The notes under the pieces are model-generated. The model was not told the DNA's origin. It did not search any database and saw only the letters and a list, made by a program, of their open reading frames with translations. Positions 6,082-6,085 of a stretch of 6,085 nucleotides of DNA are shown in pieces. The translations under genes were made by a program, and so were the position numbers. The stretch is from assembly GCA_022425445.1 (NCBI GenBank), contig JAKMFM010000184.1, positions 1-6,085 on the forward strand, written 5' to 3'. The stretch comes from Planktomarina sp. (lineage in GTDB: Bacteria > Pseudomonadota > Alphaproteobacteria > Rhodobacterales > Rhodobacteraceae). Each line of letters begins with the position of its first letter. Positions within the stretch are counted from its first letter, which is position 1.

Positions 6082-6085
6082 AATT

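Overview
The window is a 6.1-kb internal stretch of a nuo operon, which encodes the proton-pumping NADH:quinone oxidoreductase (respiratory complex I). All supported genes lie on the + strand. The mitochondrial-like sequences of NuoF, NuoG, NuoH and NuoI point to an alphaproteobacterium. Two small accessory genes that I recognise as DUF5337 and DUF5333 families narrow this to Rhodobacterales, the Rhodobacter/Roseobacter group. Base composition looks moderate rather than very GC-rich, which would suit a marine roseobacter, but genus cannot be read from the sequence.

The layout is: 1-237, the 3' end of the upstream gene, most likely nuoE, with a Lys/Ala-rich tail; 285-512, a two-helix membrane protein (DUF5337); 518-1813, nuoF; 1816-2250, an exported small protein with two cysteines (DUF5333); 2253-4271, nuoG; 4276-4533, an unidentified 85-residue ORF; 4530-5567, nuoH; 5572-6066, nuoI; 6067-6085, a Shine-Dalgarno-like run for a gene beyond the window. 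Apart from 47 bases after nuoE, gaps are 2-5 bases or a 4-base ATGA overlap, so this is one tightly packed, probably translationally coupled transcript. I see no promoter, terminator, RNA gene, mobile element or CRISPR in the window.

NuoE, NuoF and NuoG form the NADH-oxidising N module. NuoF takes hydride from NADH onto FMN, and electrons pass through the N3, N1b, N4 and N5 clusters of NuoF and NuoG. NuoI (N6a and N6b) carries them on towards the quinone pocket, of which membrane subunit NuoH forms a large part. All expected cluster ligands are present; the extra N7 cluster of E. coli-type NuoG is absent, as in mitochondria.

The core enzyme is ordinary. The points of interest are the small ORFs that alternate with core subunits (DUF5337, DUF5333 and the 85-codon ORF) and the histone-like tail on the presumed NuoE. 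These are the parts whose function is not established. I found no evidence of a wholly new system.
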